Assembly: GCF_014295035.1 (NCBI RefSeq)
Contig: NZ_CP060404.1
Span: forward strand, 1,344,001-1,408,000
Origin: Streptomyces buecherae
GTDB lineage: Bacteria; Actinomycetota; Actinomycetes; Streptomycetales; Streptomycetaceae
Reading direction: 5' to 3'
Length of the DNA: 64,000 nucleotides
Shown piece after piece: positions 52,421 through 61,757 of the stretch (within the stretch, counting starts at the first letter, position 1; the number at the start of each line of letters is the position of its first letter). Below the pieces are notes generated by a model. It had not been told where the DNA came from. It was given only the letters and a program-made list of their open reading frames with translations, and did not search any database. The position numbers and the translations under genes are program-made.

Positions 52421-53764
52421 ATGAGCGGCACGGACAACGAGCAAGCGAGGAAGGTCGCCGAGGGGCTGACGTACAGCTCCGGATTCGGTAACGAACACAG
52501 CAGCGAGGCGGTGCCCGGGGCGCTGCCGCACGGCCGCAACTCGCCCCAGCGCGCCCCGCTCGGCCTGTACGCGGAGCAGCTCAGCGGCAGCGCCTTCACC
52601 GAGCCCCGGCGCAACAACCGCCGCTCCTGGCTCTACCGCATCAGCCCCTCGGCGGCGCACCCCCCGTTCACCCGGATCGACAACGGCGCGCTGCGCGGCG
52701 CCCCGTTCGCCGGCCCCGAGCAGGTGCCCGACCCCAACCGGCTGCGCTGGGACCCGATGCCGGAGCCGGCCGCCGGCACCGACTTCCTCGCCGGCCTGTG
52801 GACGCTCGGCGGCAACGGCGACGCCGCCCAGCGCGTCGGCATGGCCATCCACCTCTACGCCGCCAACGCCTCGATGACCGACCGGGTCTTCAGCGACTCC
52901 GACGGCGAGTTGCTGATCGTGCCCGAGAGCGGCGGGCTGCTGCTGCGCACCGAGTTCGGGCTGCTGCGCGCCGAGCCGGGCGAGGTGGCGCTCATCCCGC
53001 GCGGCGTGCGGTTCCGCGTCGAACTCCTCGACGCGAGCGCGCGCGGCTACGTCTGCGAGAACTACGGCCAGCCCTTCGTCCTGCCCGACCTCGGCCCGAT
53101 CGGCGCCAACGGCCTGGCCAACCCGCGCGACTTCCGCGCTCCGGTGGCCGCGTACGAGGAGCGCGAGGCGCCGACCGAGGTGGTCAACAAGTTCTGCGGC
53201 AACCTGTGGGCCGCGACGTACGACCACTCCCCGCTCGACGTCGTCGCCTGGCACGGCAACCACGTGCCGTACGTCTACGACCTGCACCGCTTCAACGTCA
53301 TCGGCTCGATCAGCTACGACCACCCCGACCCGTCCATCTTCACGGTGCTCACCTCGCCGTCGGACACCCCCGGCCTGGCGGGCGTGGACTTCGTGGTCTT
53401 CGCGCCGCGCTGGCTGGTGGGCGAGGACACCTTCCGGCCGCCGTACTTCCACCGCAACGTGATGAGCGAGTACATGGGCCTGATCGAGGGTGCCTACGAC
53501 GCGAAGAAGGCGGGCAAGGGCGGCTTCGTGCCCGGCGGTGGCTCGCTGCACAACATGATGTCGGCGCACGGGCCCGACCGGACGACCTTCGACCGGGCGA
53601 GCGCCGCCGAACTCCTGCCGCAGAAGATCGACAACGGCCTCGCCTTCATGTTCGAGACCCGCTGGCCGGTCATCACCACTCCGCAGGCGATCGAAGCCGA
53701 CCACCTGCAGAGCGGTTATGACGATGTGTGGCAGGGTCTGGAGCGCCATTTCCGGTCGTCGTAG
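52421..53764 (+). CDS. hmgA: Homogentisate 1,2-dioxygenase
   Basis: 447 residues, the normal size. It opens the ring of homogentisate with iron and oxygen to maleylacetoacetate in tyrosine/phenylalanine catabolism. By alignment with the human enzyme the iron ligands are H344 and E350 ([12 protein letters not shown]) and H383 (MMSAHGPD). The first part [25 protein letters not shown] is the strongly conserved N-terminal signature. GGGAGC precedes the ATG. The GntR gene follows after 12 bases, so the two are an operon. No maleylacetoacetate isomerase or fumarylacetoacetase gene is in the window. Confidence 0.97.
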   Translation: MSGTDNEQARKVAEGLTYSSGFGNEHSSEAVPGALPHGRNSPQRAPLGLYAEQLSGSAFTEPRRNNRRSWLYRISPSAAHPPFTRIDNGALRGAPFAGPEQVPDPNRLRWDPMPEPAAGTDFLAGLWTLGGNGDAAQRVGMAIHLYAANASMTDRVFSDSDGELLIVPESGGLLLRTEFGLLRAEPGEVALIPRGVRFRVELLDASARGYVCENYGQPFVLPDLGPIGANGLANPRDFRAPVAAYEEREAPTEVVNKFCGNLWAATYDHSPLDVVAWHGNHVPYVYDLHRFNVIGSISYDHPDPSIFTVLTSPSDTPGLAGVDFVVFAPRWLVGEDTFRPPYFHRNVMSEYMGLIEGAYDAKKAGKGGFVPGGGSLHNMMSAHGPDRTTFDRASAAELLPQKIDNGLAFMFETRWPVITTPQAIEADHLQSGYDDVWQGLERHFRSS

Positions 53765-53776
53765 TACGGAGCCAAC

Positions 53777-54526
53777 GTGACCACCTTCGCTCCCGACTCG
53801 CTCGCCCTGAACCGCAAGCTGCCGCTCTGGTACCAGGTGTCGCAGTCGTTGCGGGCCTCCATACTGGGCCGCCGCCCGGAGGAGCCGCTGCGGCTGCCCA
53901 CCGAGGACCGGTTGGCCGAGCACTACGGGGTCAGCGTCCTCACCATGCGGCAGGCGCTCAAGGAGTTGGAGGCGGAGGGGCTGATCAGCCGGCACCGGCG
54001 GCGCGGCACGTTCATCGAGCCGAGCGCGCGGCGCGGCGCCCCGGTGCGGCTGCTCGGCTCGGTGGACGCGATAGTGGCCCAGCAGTCAGGTGAGCGCACC
54101 ACGCTGCTGGGCCACGGCACCGAGCCGATCCCGGCCGACCTCGCCGAGCACTTCCCTGGCCGCACCGAGGCGGTGGGCTACCGGAGGCTGCGCTGCGAGG
54201 AGGAGAGCGGCGAGCCCACCAACTGGGCCCACAACCTGATCCGGCCCGACATCGCCGAGAAGATCGACCTCGACGACCTGACCCGCTGGCCCATGACCAA
54301 GGTGTTGCGGGACGCGGTCGGGGTGCGCATCAGCCGCATCACGGACACGGTCGAGGCCCGTCTCGCCGACCCGGAGACGGCGGGGCTCCTGAACGTGCCG
54401 CTGCTGAGCCCGATCCTGCACTACACGGGCCTGACCTACGACGAGGACGGCGAGATCGTGGACGTGGCCCGTATCCGCTACCGGGGTGACCGTTTCTCCT
54501 TCACGGTCACCCTGGACGCCCACTGA
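53777..54526 (+). CDS. GntR-family (HutC/UTRA) regulator of hmgA
   Basis: 249 residues from a GTG with CGGAGCC before it. The winged helix-turn-helix is near 15-80 (PLWYQVSQSLRASIL...LPTEDRLAEHYGVSVLTMRQALKELEAEGLISRHRRRGTFIEP). A UTRA effector domain fills the rest (VGYRRLRCEEESGEPTNWAHNLIRPDIAEKI...DTVEARLADPETAGLL). HutC-type regulators bind a pathway intermediate, here perhaps homogentisate, and act on palindromes such as the one in the hmgA promoter. This is inferred from gene order. Confidence 0.92.
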   Translation: MTTFAPDSLALNRKLPLWYQVSQSLRASILGRRPEEPLRLPTEDRLAEHYGVSVLTMRQALKELEAEGLISRHRRRGTFIEPSARRGAPVRLLGSVDAIVAQQSGERTTLLGHGTEPIPADLAEHFPGRTEAVGYRRLRCEEESGEPTNWAHNLIRPDIAEKIDLDDLTRWPMTKVLRDAVGVRISRITDTVEARLADPETAGLLNVPLLSPILHYTGLTYDEDGEIVDVARIRYRGDRFSFTVTLDAH

Positions 54527-54690
54527 CCCCCGTCCGCTCCACGCCCCCACCACACCCCGCCCCGCGCGGCGCCCTCCGCGCGCGAGCGCGCCGCGACCGG
54601 CGCGGCGGCTCGACCGCGCGCCGGCGCCGGCCCGGACCCGCGCCGGGCATGGCTACCATGCTGGAGGCACAGACGTCGGGGAGGGCTGCC

Positions 54691-56097
54691 GTGGCGGTAA
54701 CGGACGCCGGTGGGGGCGAGGCGCCGGAGCTGGCGGACGTGATGCCGTGGTCGGTGGCGCCGCTGCGACTCGGGCGGTCCTGGGTGCTGGCCGCCGACGC
54801 CGCCTCGCTCGCGGCCCGCTGGGACCGGCTGCTGCGCGCCGACGACGAGGCCGACCGTACGGCCCTGTTCCACCCCACCCGGGCCCGTACGCCGCACACC
54901 GCCGTCGCCCAACTCCCCGGCCAGCCGGGCGCCACCACCAGGTTCGCCCGTGAGCGAGGCCGCTGCCCGCGGCCGGTACGGATCGCGCACGGGCCCTACG
55001 ACCAGCAGTGGCTGATCCCCGATCACCGGCTGATCGACGCGGCCAGGCCCGAGCTGTGGCGGGTGGCCGACGAGCACCAGGTCCACCTGCTCGAACCGGC
55101 CCGCGAGGCACCGCCCCGCACCGGCCAGCGCGGCACCCGAGCGGCGGCCGACGCACCCGGACCCGGCGCACCGGGCCCCGCGCCGCGCTCCACGACGCCG
55201 GCCGGCGGCCCGCGGCCGGCCGGGAGCGGCACGCCGCCGGCCGGCCCACCCCTGACGGAGGCCGAACTCTCCTTCGCCGCGCTGCTCCCCGACGGGTACT
55301 CCCCCGCGGGCCGGCCCGGCCGCATCCGCCCGCTCTACCGCCGCCCCGGCGCCCGCGAGCCCAACGTCGCCCCGGGGCTCCTCGCCCACCTGGCCCGCCG
55401 GCTCGGACGCGAGGTCGCGGCCGAGGACTTGTTCGCCTGGATCGCCGCCGTCGCGCAGCGCGGGCCCGAGGGCGCGACGACCGTGCCGCTGACCGCCTCC
55501 CCCGACCTCTGGGAGGCGGGCGTCGCGCTCGGCCGACGCCGGGTGTGGCTCCACACCCGCGGCGCCCGCGGCGGCCCGGCGCCCGGGGTCGCGGGCGCGG
55601 CCACCGCGGGTGCCGGTCGGCCTCGGCTGCCGGGCGGTCAGCGTCCGTACGTGCGGGCCGCGCTCGCGGGCCCGCTCGCTCCGGACGCGCTGAGCTACGA
55701 CCCCGAGGACGGCGCGCTCTGCCTGGGGAACGGCCGGATCTCGCCGGTGGCCTATGCCGCGTGGGAGTACCACAGCGGCGGGGTACGGGTGTTGGAGAGC
55801 TGGTTCGAGCGGCGCGCCACGCCCGGCCCGGCCGGCACCCTGGACGCCATCGGACCGCGCGACTGGCCCCAGGAGTGGACGTCTGACCTGCTGGAGTTGA
55901 TCACGGTCCTCACCCTGCTGACCGAACTGCGCGAGCCGGCCGGGCAACTGCGTAAGGAGCTGGCCGACGGGCCGCTGATCGCGGCGGGCGAGCTGGCCGA
56001 CGCGGGCGTGCTGCCGGTTCCGGATGCCACCCGACGGCCCGCGTCGGTCCTGGACCACCACGAGGAGGGACCGGAGGGCCAGTTCGCGCTGCTGTGA
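54691..56097 (+). CDS. Type ISP restriction-modification specificity-domain protein, without methylase or helicase
   Basis: 468 residues. The segment VRIAHGPYDQQWLIPDHRLIDAARPELWRVAD and the C-terminal DLLELITVLTLLTELREPAGQL match what I know of the LlaBIII-type (type ISP) C-terminal specificity domain. In full enzymes this follows nuclease, helicase and N6-methylase modules of well over 1000 residues; none of those is here or beside it. Two low-complexity linkers interrupt the domain. The GTG was chosen because GGGGAGGG lies five bases upstream; ATG codons at 54649 and 54658 lack one, and taccat there looks like a -10 box. It may be a free DNA-binding or regulatory relative; that is a guess. 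Confidence 0.75.
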   Translation: MAVTDAGGGEAPELADVMPWSVAPLRLGRSWVLAADAASLAARWDRLLRADDEADRTALFHPTRARTPHTAVAQLPGQPGATTRFARERGRCPRPVRIAHGPYDQQWLIPDHRLIDAARPELWRVADEHQVHLLEPAREAPPRTGQRGTRAAADAPGPGAPGPAPRSTTPAGGPRPAGSGTPPAGPPLTEAELSFAALLPDGYSPAGRPGRIRPLYRRPGAREPNVAPGLLAHLARRLGREVAAEDLFAWIAAVAQRGPEGATTVPLTASPDLWEAGVALGRRRVWLHTRGARGGPAPGVAGAATAGAGRPRLPGGQRPYVRAALAGPLAPDALSYDPEDGALCLGNGRISPVAYAAWEYHSGGVRVLESWFERRATPGPAGTLDAIGPRDWPQEWTSDLLELITVLTLLTELREPAGQLRKELADGPLIAAGELADAGVLPVPDATRRPASVLDHHEEGPEGQFALL

Positions 56098-56467
56098 GGC
56101 CGCGTCGCGCCGGCGGCGCCGGCACCCGGGACGCCGGAGGCGGGCCAGGGGGAACGCGGGGTCGCCTGGCACGTACCGGGGCCACCTGGCGGAGGGCACT
56201 CACCGCGCGGGCGCGGCCGGCACAGCGTGGGGCCGACGGATCGGCGGCCGACCGGCGCGACGGGCGCGGGCGAAGGAGGCGGCGCGGGTGGCCTGAGCGG
56301 AACCACCGGGCGGGGCGACGGCTGGGGTCGGCCGGGGCCCGCTCACGCCGTGGCGGCTGCGGGACGCCTGTCCGGCCTGGTCGCGTACCCAGGCCGGACC
56401 GATTCGATCGGGAACGAGCGGGGGTGAAGGAGTCTCGTCTGTCGAACGCGGCACAGCGTCCGGTCGG
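56098..56467. other. Intergenic region between convergent genes, nothing specific seen
   Basis: About 370 bases between the type ISP-like gene and a small minus-strand gene. No obvious strong hairpin or biased frame. Confidence 0.5.
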
Positions 56468-56731
56468 TCAGCCTCGGCTGCCGAACAGCGAACGCCGCAG
56501 TCGCCGCAGCGGCGCGAACAGCGACACCCGGGCACCCCGGCTCTTCTTCGTGCGTGCGTGGTCGCGCGCGGTCAACTCCTGCATCAGCACCGTGGCGCCC
56601 TCCGCCTCGCGCTGCGGCACCGCTGGGCCGCCGAGCACCGCGAGGTGGCGGTCGAGACGCGCACTGGACGCGCCGCTCCCACAGTTGATCGCAGGCACTC
56701 GTGGCCTGCTTCGCATTGCTATCTGCTCCAT
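56468..56731 (-). CDS. Small basic conserved hypothetical protein
   Basis: 87 residues: MEQIAMRSRPRVPAINCGSG, then SARLDRHLAVLGGPAVPQREAEGATVLMQEL and a basic tail RLRRSLFGSRG. It has one Cys, no membrane segment and no signal peptide. I recall similar short proteins in other streptomycetes, but no function is known. GGGGAG lies five bases before the ATG. It stands alone in the minus direction; the gene upstream, the SGNH esterase, is 280 bases away. Confidence 0.7.
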   Translation of the reverse strand: MEQIAMRSRPRVPAINCGSGASSARLDRHLAVLGGPAVPQREAEGATVLMQELTARDHARTKKSRGARVSLFAPLRRLRRSLFGSRG

Positions 56732-57011
56732 GACACTCCCCACCCGTCGTAGGCACCCGCCCCGGGCAGAGTAACCCTACCTCCCCCTGCCGTCACCCAT
56801 GCATCCCACACCTCGGATTCACGGTGGCGTCAAGGAGGTTGACAGACGTTTTCCCAGCGTGGCGCGCTCGTACGGCCGATTGGCGCCCTCTGGGACACCG
56901 ATGCGCCCGCACACCGGTCCGCCGTACGCCCGCCCGTCGGACGCCTTCCCCCCGCCGGGTGCGGGCCGGCGGGGAGAGGGTGTGCCTGACCGGGGTCGGC
57001 CGGGCCGTGGG

Positions 57012-57833
57012 TCAGATGGCCGAGCTGAAGGCGGGCAGATAGCCACCCGACTGACCGGCGGCCTTCGGGTGGTAGGAGTCGCCGATCGGGAAGGTCACGC
57101 TGTGCAGCCACGCGTCGCCCGAGCAGATCTCGTGGCCGGCGAAGCGGGACGCGATGTCGCCGTAGCCGAAGCCGTGGTCGGCCGCGCGCTTGGCGGTGAT
57201 CGAGTTGAGCAGGTCGGCCGCGCCGTTGATGGTGGAGCGCTCCTTCTCCGTGAGGCCGACGACGCAGGTGCCGTTGAGCTTGTAGAAGCGCGGGTAGCCG
57301 AGCACGACGACGCGGGCCCTGGGGGCCTTGTTCCTGATGGCCGAGTACACCGCGTCGAGCTTGCCGGGCAGCGTCTTCTCGACGTACGCGCGGGCGGTGT
57401 TGACCCGGTTCACGCAGTCGCTCTCGGACTGGAGCACGCAGGTGGTCATGACGTCGACGAAGCCGGCGTCGTTGCCGCCGATGGTGATGCTGACCAGGTC
57501 GGTGCCGGAGTTGATCGGGCCGAGCTGCTTGTTCAGGACGTCACCGGTGACGGCCCCGGAACAGGCGGTGAAGTGGAAGCTGGCGGGCGCGTTCTTGGCG
57601 GCCCACAGCTTGGGGTAGGCGCGGTTGCTGCGCTTGCAGTCGCCACTGCCGCTGTCGTAGTCGCCGGCGCCGACACCGGAGGAGTAGGAGTCGCCGAGGG
57701 CCACGTAGTCGCCGCCGGCCGCCTGGGCGCCGACCGAGGCGTCGGCCGCCTGCGCGAGCTGGCCGCCGGTGAGGGCGAGGGTGGCGGTCAGGACCGCGGC
57801 GGACGCGGCGGACACGAGCCGGGTGAGTCTCAT
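57012..57833 (-). CDS. Secreted SGNH-family lipase/esterase
   Basis: 273 residues. Signal peptide (RLVSAASAAVLTATLALTGGQLAQA). The four SGNH blocks are GDSYSSGVG (nucleophile S49), a Gly in block II (FHFTACSGAVTGDVL), ITIGGNDAGF (Asn of the oxyanion hole) and DSYHPKAAGQSGG (Asp-His). Several Cys (CKRSN, TACSG, TTCVLQSESDC, GTCVVG, EICSGD) suggest three disulfides, as in the streptomycete extracellular SGNH lipases. It hydrolyses ester bonds outside the cell. AGGAGG precedes the ATG. It diverges from the subtilisin gene. Confidence 0.93.
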   Translation of the reverse strand: MRLTRLVSAASAAVLTATLALTGGQLAQAADASVGAQAAGGDYVALGDSYSSGVGAGDYDSGSGDCKRSNRAYPKLWAAKNAPASFHFTACSGAVTGDVLNKQLGPINSGTDLVSITIGGNDAGFVDVMTTCVLQSESDCVNRVNTARAYVEKTLPGKLDAVYSAIRNKAPRARVVVLGYPRFYKLNGTCVVGLTEKERSTINGAADLLNSITAKRAADHGFGYGDIASRFAGHEICSGDAWLHSVTFPIGDSYHPKAAGQSGGYLPAFSSAI

Positions 57834-58163
57834 GGGGGGCCTCCTGGACAGAGTTGCTGCCATGGACGCGCGTAGACAGGCGCCCGCGGGGCGGCCAGGG
57901 AGCCGGTACGCCGTGGGGGCCCACCTGATTCGCGCAGGGGGGACGTGTGCTGCGCATGGTTTCTACCCCGTTCCGCCGCCGAATTACGGCCGCATGGCAT
58001 GAATATGTCATGTCGTCAGAGGTCTTGTTCGGCACCGAAGGGGAGGGAGATATTCACTCTGGCCGGACGTGGAGTCCCGCCCGGCACGCGCGCACGCCCC
58101 GTGTGCGCGCTCCCACAACGCGCGTGCCCCACCGACGCGCCACCGATGAGGAGGACCCTCGCG
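57834..58163. promoter_or_regulatory. Divergent region between secreted lipase and protease genes, with small palindrome
   Basis: About 330 bases. The centre (57940-58050) is AT-rich and holds catga-atatg-tcatg at 57998-58012, a perfect 5-bp inverted repeat with a five-base spacer, placed between the two divergent promoters. A shared regulator of the two exoenzymes is possible but speculative. Confidence 0.4.
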
Positions 58164-59396
58164 ATGGCACAATCCCGCACGCCCCGCAGACCTCACAGAC
58201 CCCTGGCAGCGGCCCGCACCGCGGCCCTGGCCGCCGTCGCCACCCTCGCCGTCGCCCTGCCCGCCCATGCCGCGCCCCAGGTAGACGCGCCGGGCACCGA
58301 CGTCGGCACCGTGCTCGGCACGGACAGCCCCGACGCGCTGCCCGGCAGCTACGTCGTCACGCTGCGCCCCGGCGTCTTGGCCAGGTCCGCCGACGGCGCG
58401 GCGCTGGTCGCCCGCTACGGCGGCACGGTGCGCCACGTCTACACGGCGGCCCTGAACGGGTACGCCGTACAGCTACCGGCGGCAGCCGCGCGACGGTTGG
58501 CGGCCGATCCCGCGGTGGCGACCGTCGTGCAGGATTCCGTCGTTCGGGCGACGGCCACTCAGCACAACCCGCCCTCCTGGGGCCTGGACCGGATCGACCA
58601 GCCCGCGCTCCCGCTGGACCAGAAGTACACCTACCCGGACAGCGCGGGCGGCGGGGCCACGGTGTACGTCGTGGACACCGGCGTCCGGATCAGCCACCGC
58701 GACTTCGGCGGCCGGGCGGTCAACGGCTACGACGCGGCCGAGGGGGACGACGTCGCCCAGGACGGCAACGGGCACGGCACCCACGTCGCCTCCACCGTCG
58801 CGGGCACCGCGCACGGGGTCGCCAAGAAGGCCAGGGTGGTGGCGGTCCGGGTGCTCAACGACCAGGGCTCCGGCTCGATCTCGGGCGTGATCGCGGGCAT
58901 CGACTGGGTGACCCGGCACCACAGCGGCCCTTCGGTGGCCAACCTGTCGCTGGGCGGCAGCCCCAACACCGCCCTGGACACCGCCGTACGCAACTCGATC
59001 AAGAGCGGCGTCAGCTACGCCGTGGCGGCCGGCAACTCCGCCTCGCCCGCGCAGAACTTCTCCCCTGCCCGCGTCACGGAGGCGCTCACCGTGGGCTCCG
59101 TCGACAAGACGGACACCGCCGCCCGGTCCTCCAACCACGGCTCGGCGGTCGACCTGTTCGCGCCGGGCGTGGGCATCACCGGCGCCTGGCACACCGGCGA
59201 CGACGCCACCAGCACGCTGTCCGGCTCCTCGATGGCCACCCCGCACGTCGCGGGCGCCGCCGCCATCTACGGCGCCCTGCACCCGACCGCGAGCCCCGCG
59301 CAGGTCGCCAAGGCGGTGCTGGACGGGGCGACCAACGGCGTGGTGATCAACCCCGGTCCGGGAACCCCGAACAAGTTGCTGCGGGTCGTGTCGTAA
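58164..59396 (+). CDS. Secreted subtilisin-family (S8) serine protease
   Basis: 410 residues. Signal peptide to about residue 37 (AVATLAVALPAHAA), an I9-type propeptide (GSYVVTLRPGV...VVQDSVVRATA), then the mature proteinase-K-like domain. The triad is D171 (YVVDTGVRI), H204 (NGHGTHVAS) and S356 (LSGSSMATPH), with N291 of the oxyanion hole in AAGNSA. No C-terminal extra domain. GAGGAGG lies eight bases before the chosen ATG; an in-frame ATG six codons upstream is less well placed. Two strong hairpins follow the stop. Confidence 0.95.
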   Translation: MAQSRTPRRPHRPLAAARTAALAAVATLAVALPAHAAPQVDAPGTDVGTVLGTDSPDALPGSYVVTLRPGVLARSADGAALVARYGGTVRHVYTAALNGYAVQLPAAAARRLAADPAVATVVQDSVVRATATQHNPPSWGLDRIDQPALPLDQKYTYPDSAGGGATVYVVDTGVRISHRDFGGRAVNGYDAAEGDDVAQDGNGHGTHVASTVAGTAHGVAKKARVVAVRVLNDQGSGSISGVIAGIDWVTRHHSGPSVANLSLGGSPNTALDTAVRNSIKSGVSYAVAAGNSASPAQNFSPARVTEALTVGSVDKTDTAARSSNHGSAVDLFAPGVGITGAWHTGDDATSTLSGSSMATPHVAGAAAIYGALHPTASPAQVAKAVLDGATNGVVINPGPGTPNKLLRVVS

Positions 59397-59430
59397 CCAC
59401 CCCGCCCGGCCCCCGGACCACCCCGCGCAC

Positions 59431-59466
59431 GCCGGCGCGGCCCTCTCGTTCCAGGCCCGCGCCGGC
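59431..59466 (+). terminator. First hairpin after the protease gene
   Basis: gccggcgcggcc pairs with ggcccgcgccggc, with one bulged base and an 11-base loop, 34 bases after the stop. Confidence 0.6.
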
Positions 59467-59470
59467 CCAA

Positions 59471-59528
59471 GCGCACGCGCCCCCGATGGCCCGCTCGGGT
59501 GACGGCGGGTGCCCGGGGGCGCGTGCGC
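59471..59528 (+). terminator. Second, very strong hairpin after the protease gene
   Basis: gcgcacgcgcccccg and cgggggcgcgtgcgc are a perfect 15-bp stem enclosing 28 bases that can fold further. It lies just after the first hairpin, so transcription should end here. Confidence 0.75.
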
Positions 59529-59670
59529 GGGCGCGGGGTGGCCTGGCCAGGACCGGTCAACGGACGCGTGTTCACGGCGTGTTCGGGACGCTTAACCCGC
59601 CTTGACGGGCATCCGTACACTGCGCGACATTAAGGCCCGGCATCCGGCGCTTCGGGGGGCTAAGTCGCCA

Positions 59671-60258
59671 ATGCAGAGACTGACGGCACGAGACACCACG
59701 GACAGCGGGACGGAGCACGTCGCGCACGGCTCCACGGAGTACGCGGCAGCGGCCGAACCACACCACACGGCAGGGCGGGCGACGCGGCGGGCATCGCGGA
59801 ACGCGGAGGAGAACGCCGCTCACGACGGCGCGCGGGAGGACGTTCCCGAGTACGACTCCGAGCACGATCGGGAGGAGCGGCCGGCGCCGGCGTCCCTCCC
59901 GTTGGTCGCCGGGGCGATGCTCGGCATCGGCGGCGTGGGCGCGGTGCTCGCCTTCGCGGACATCGCGTCGTCGCTGCGCGCCCCCTTCACGCTCTTCTTC
60001 CTCGTCGTCGCGCCCGCGTCCGCCATCGCGGCGGCGCTGCGCGGCGTGGACCCGCTCAGCCGCCCGGTGCTGGCCGTGGCCGGCGCGGTGGCGCTCGACC
60101 TCGCGGTGGCCCACGTCATGCTCGCGCTCCAGACGTGGTCCGCGCGCGGCGGGGTGGTCGTCGTCGGCCTGCTGAGCCTCCTCCTCTTCCTGGTGGCCTG
60201 CGCGCGGCGCCTCCGGCGCCACCTGGTGGCCGGCCGCGCGGCCAGGGCCCACGGCTGA
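59671..60258 (+). CDS. Membrane protein of unknown function
   Basis: 195 residues. The first ~75 are charged and disordered (Glu/His/Asp/Arg-rich). Four hydrophobic helices follow: SLPLVAGAMLGIGGVGAVLAF, PFTLFFLVVAPASAIAAAL, RPVLAVAGAVALDLAVAHVML and VVVVGLLSLLLFLVACARR. I do not recognise a family. The start is uncertain: the ATG has a G-rich stretch 13 bases upstream, and an alternative lies 23 codons earlier. It is alone between the protease and an AAA ATPase gene, both in the same direction. No function is proposed. Confidence 0.72.
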   Translation: MQRLTARDTTDSGTEHVAHGSTEYAAAAEPHHTAGRATRRASRNAEENAAHDGAREDVPEYDSEHDREERPAPASLPLVAGAMLGIGGVGAVLAFADIASSLRAPFTLFFLVVAPASAIAAALRGVDPLSRPVLAVAGAVALDLAVAHVMLALQTWSARGGVVVVGLLSLLLFLVACARRLRRHLVAGRAARAHG

Positions 60259-60417
60259 TCCGGTCGCGCCCGCGTACGGAGCGACCCGCGCGCCGCCGGC
60301 CGCTGAACCGGGGGCGGCGGCGGCGTGCCCGGCCCGGCCCGGCCAGTCGCGCGCGGGCGGGGCGCGGGAGTTGCGTAATTGCGTGCGCGCGGGGCGCGGG
60401 TGACGGATCATGGCCGC

Positions 60418-61701
60418 ATGTGCGCCGACCACCAGCACGATTCCCGGAGGCAGGCCCTGCCGACCAGCCCCACCAGCCCGAACACTCCCCACGGTGCGCC
60501 CAGGCCACCGAAGCAGACGAAGAAGGCCGATCGGCTCGCCGCGGGCGGGGCCGCGGCGTCCGGCTCGGCCGGTGGGCCCGCGAAGGGGGCCGGCCCACGC
60601 GAGTCGGACATGACGCCGACCGAGCTGGCGCTGCCGATCCGGTTGAACGTCGACGACAGCGACTCGCCGTCGGACGTGGTGGACGCCCTGTTCCTGGGCC
60701 GGTTCGCGACCGGCGAGCAGCCCTTCGCGCGCAGCCACTCCGTGGACCGGGTCAAGTCCGGGCTGACCCTGCTGCCGCCGGGCGCCCGGGTGCTGCGCTC
60801 GGCCCGCGACGACGACCGCAGCGCCACCCTCGCGGAGGGTGACGGCTGGACGATGCTGGTCTCGCGGTGGAACCGGGGCGCCGACGTGACCGTGACGGCG
60901 GTGGCCGAGGAGTTGGCCGAGAAGGTGCTGCGGCAGTCGGTCGAGGACGCCGAGGACGAGCCGGAGCCGCAGCCGGAGAACGTCACGATGGGGTTCTGGT
61001 ACGTCTCGCCGCGGCGCGGCCCGTACCGCACCACGCGGCAGATCTCGGCGGGCACCTGGCCGGAGATCCGCGGCAACTACACGGCCCCGGTGGCCACGGC
61101 CATGGACCAGTTGATGAAGGTCACGCCGGACGACATCGCCGGGCGGCTGCTGTTGCTGCACGGCCCGCCGGGCACCGGCAAGACCTCCGCGCTGCGCACC
61201 CTGGCGCGGGCCTGGCGGGACTGGTGTCAGGTGGACTGCGTGCTCGACCCGGAGCGGCTGTTCAACGACGTCGGCTATCTGATGGACATCGCCATCGGCG
61301 AGGACGACGGCACGGCCGGCGGGCGCTGGCGGCTGCTGTTGCTCGAGGACTGCGACGAGTTGATCCGCGGCGAGGCCCGGCACACCGCGGGGCAGGCGCT
61401 GTCCCGGCTGCTGAACCTGACCGACGGGCTGCTGGGCCAGGGCCGCAACGTACTGGTGGGCGTCACGACCAACGAGGACCTGGAGCGGCTGCACCCGGCC
61501 GTGGTGCGCCCGGGGCGCTGCCTGGCCCGGATCGAGGTGGGCGCGCTGACCCGCCCGGAGGCGGTGAACTGGCTGGGCACCGATGGAGGGGTGGGCCGGG
61601 ACGGTTCGACGCTGGCCGAGTTGTTCGCCCTGCGCCGCGGCACGGCCCCGGCCTCCGTGCCGGCCCCCGCGTCCGGTTCCGACGCGGGCCTGTACCTGTG
61701 A
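60418..61701 (+). CDS. AAA-type ATPase with DUF5925-like N-terminal region
   Basis: 427 residues. The first ~65 are disordered. A unique domain follows (TELALPIRLNVDDSDSPSDVVDALFLGRFATGEQPF...FWYVSPRRGPYRTTRQIS). The AAA module has Walker A GPPGTGKT at 249-256, Walker B LLLLEDCDEL near 308-317, a sensor-like GVTTNEDL and an arginine in HPAVVRPGRC. Actinobacterial proteins of this build are annotated DUF5925; their client is unknown. A second in-frame ATG (60610) is possible. No obvious partner gene is next to it, and a GntR regulator faces it. Confidence 0.85.
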   Translation: MCADHQHDSRRQALPTSPTSPNTPHGAPRPPKQTKKADRLAAGGAAASGSAGGPAKGAGPRESDMTPTELALPIRLNVDDSDSPSDVVDALFLGRFATGEQPFARSHSVDRVKSGLTLLPPGARVLRSARDDDRSATLAEGDGWTMLVSRWNRGADVTVTAVAEELAEKVLRQSVEDAEDEPEPQPENVTMGFWYVSPRRGPYRTTRQISAGTWPEIRGNYTAPVATAMDQLMKVTPDDIAGRLLLLHGPPGTGKTSALRTLARAWRDWCQVDCVLDPERLFNDVGYLMDIAIGEDDGTAGGRWRLLLLEDCDELIRGEARHTAGQALSRLLNLTDGLLGQGRNVLVGVTTNEDLERLHPAVVRPGRCLARIEVGALTRPEAVNWLGTDGGVGRDGSTLAELFALRRGTAPASVPAPASGSDAGLYL

Positions 61702-61757
61702 GGGGCTGGTAGGGGCGAGGGCCTGGTCCGGCGGGGGCGGGGACCGGCGGGTGGCGC

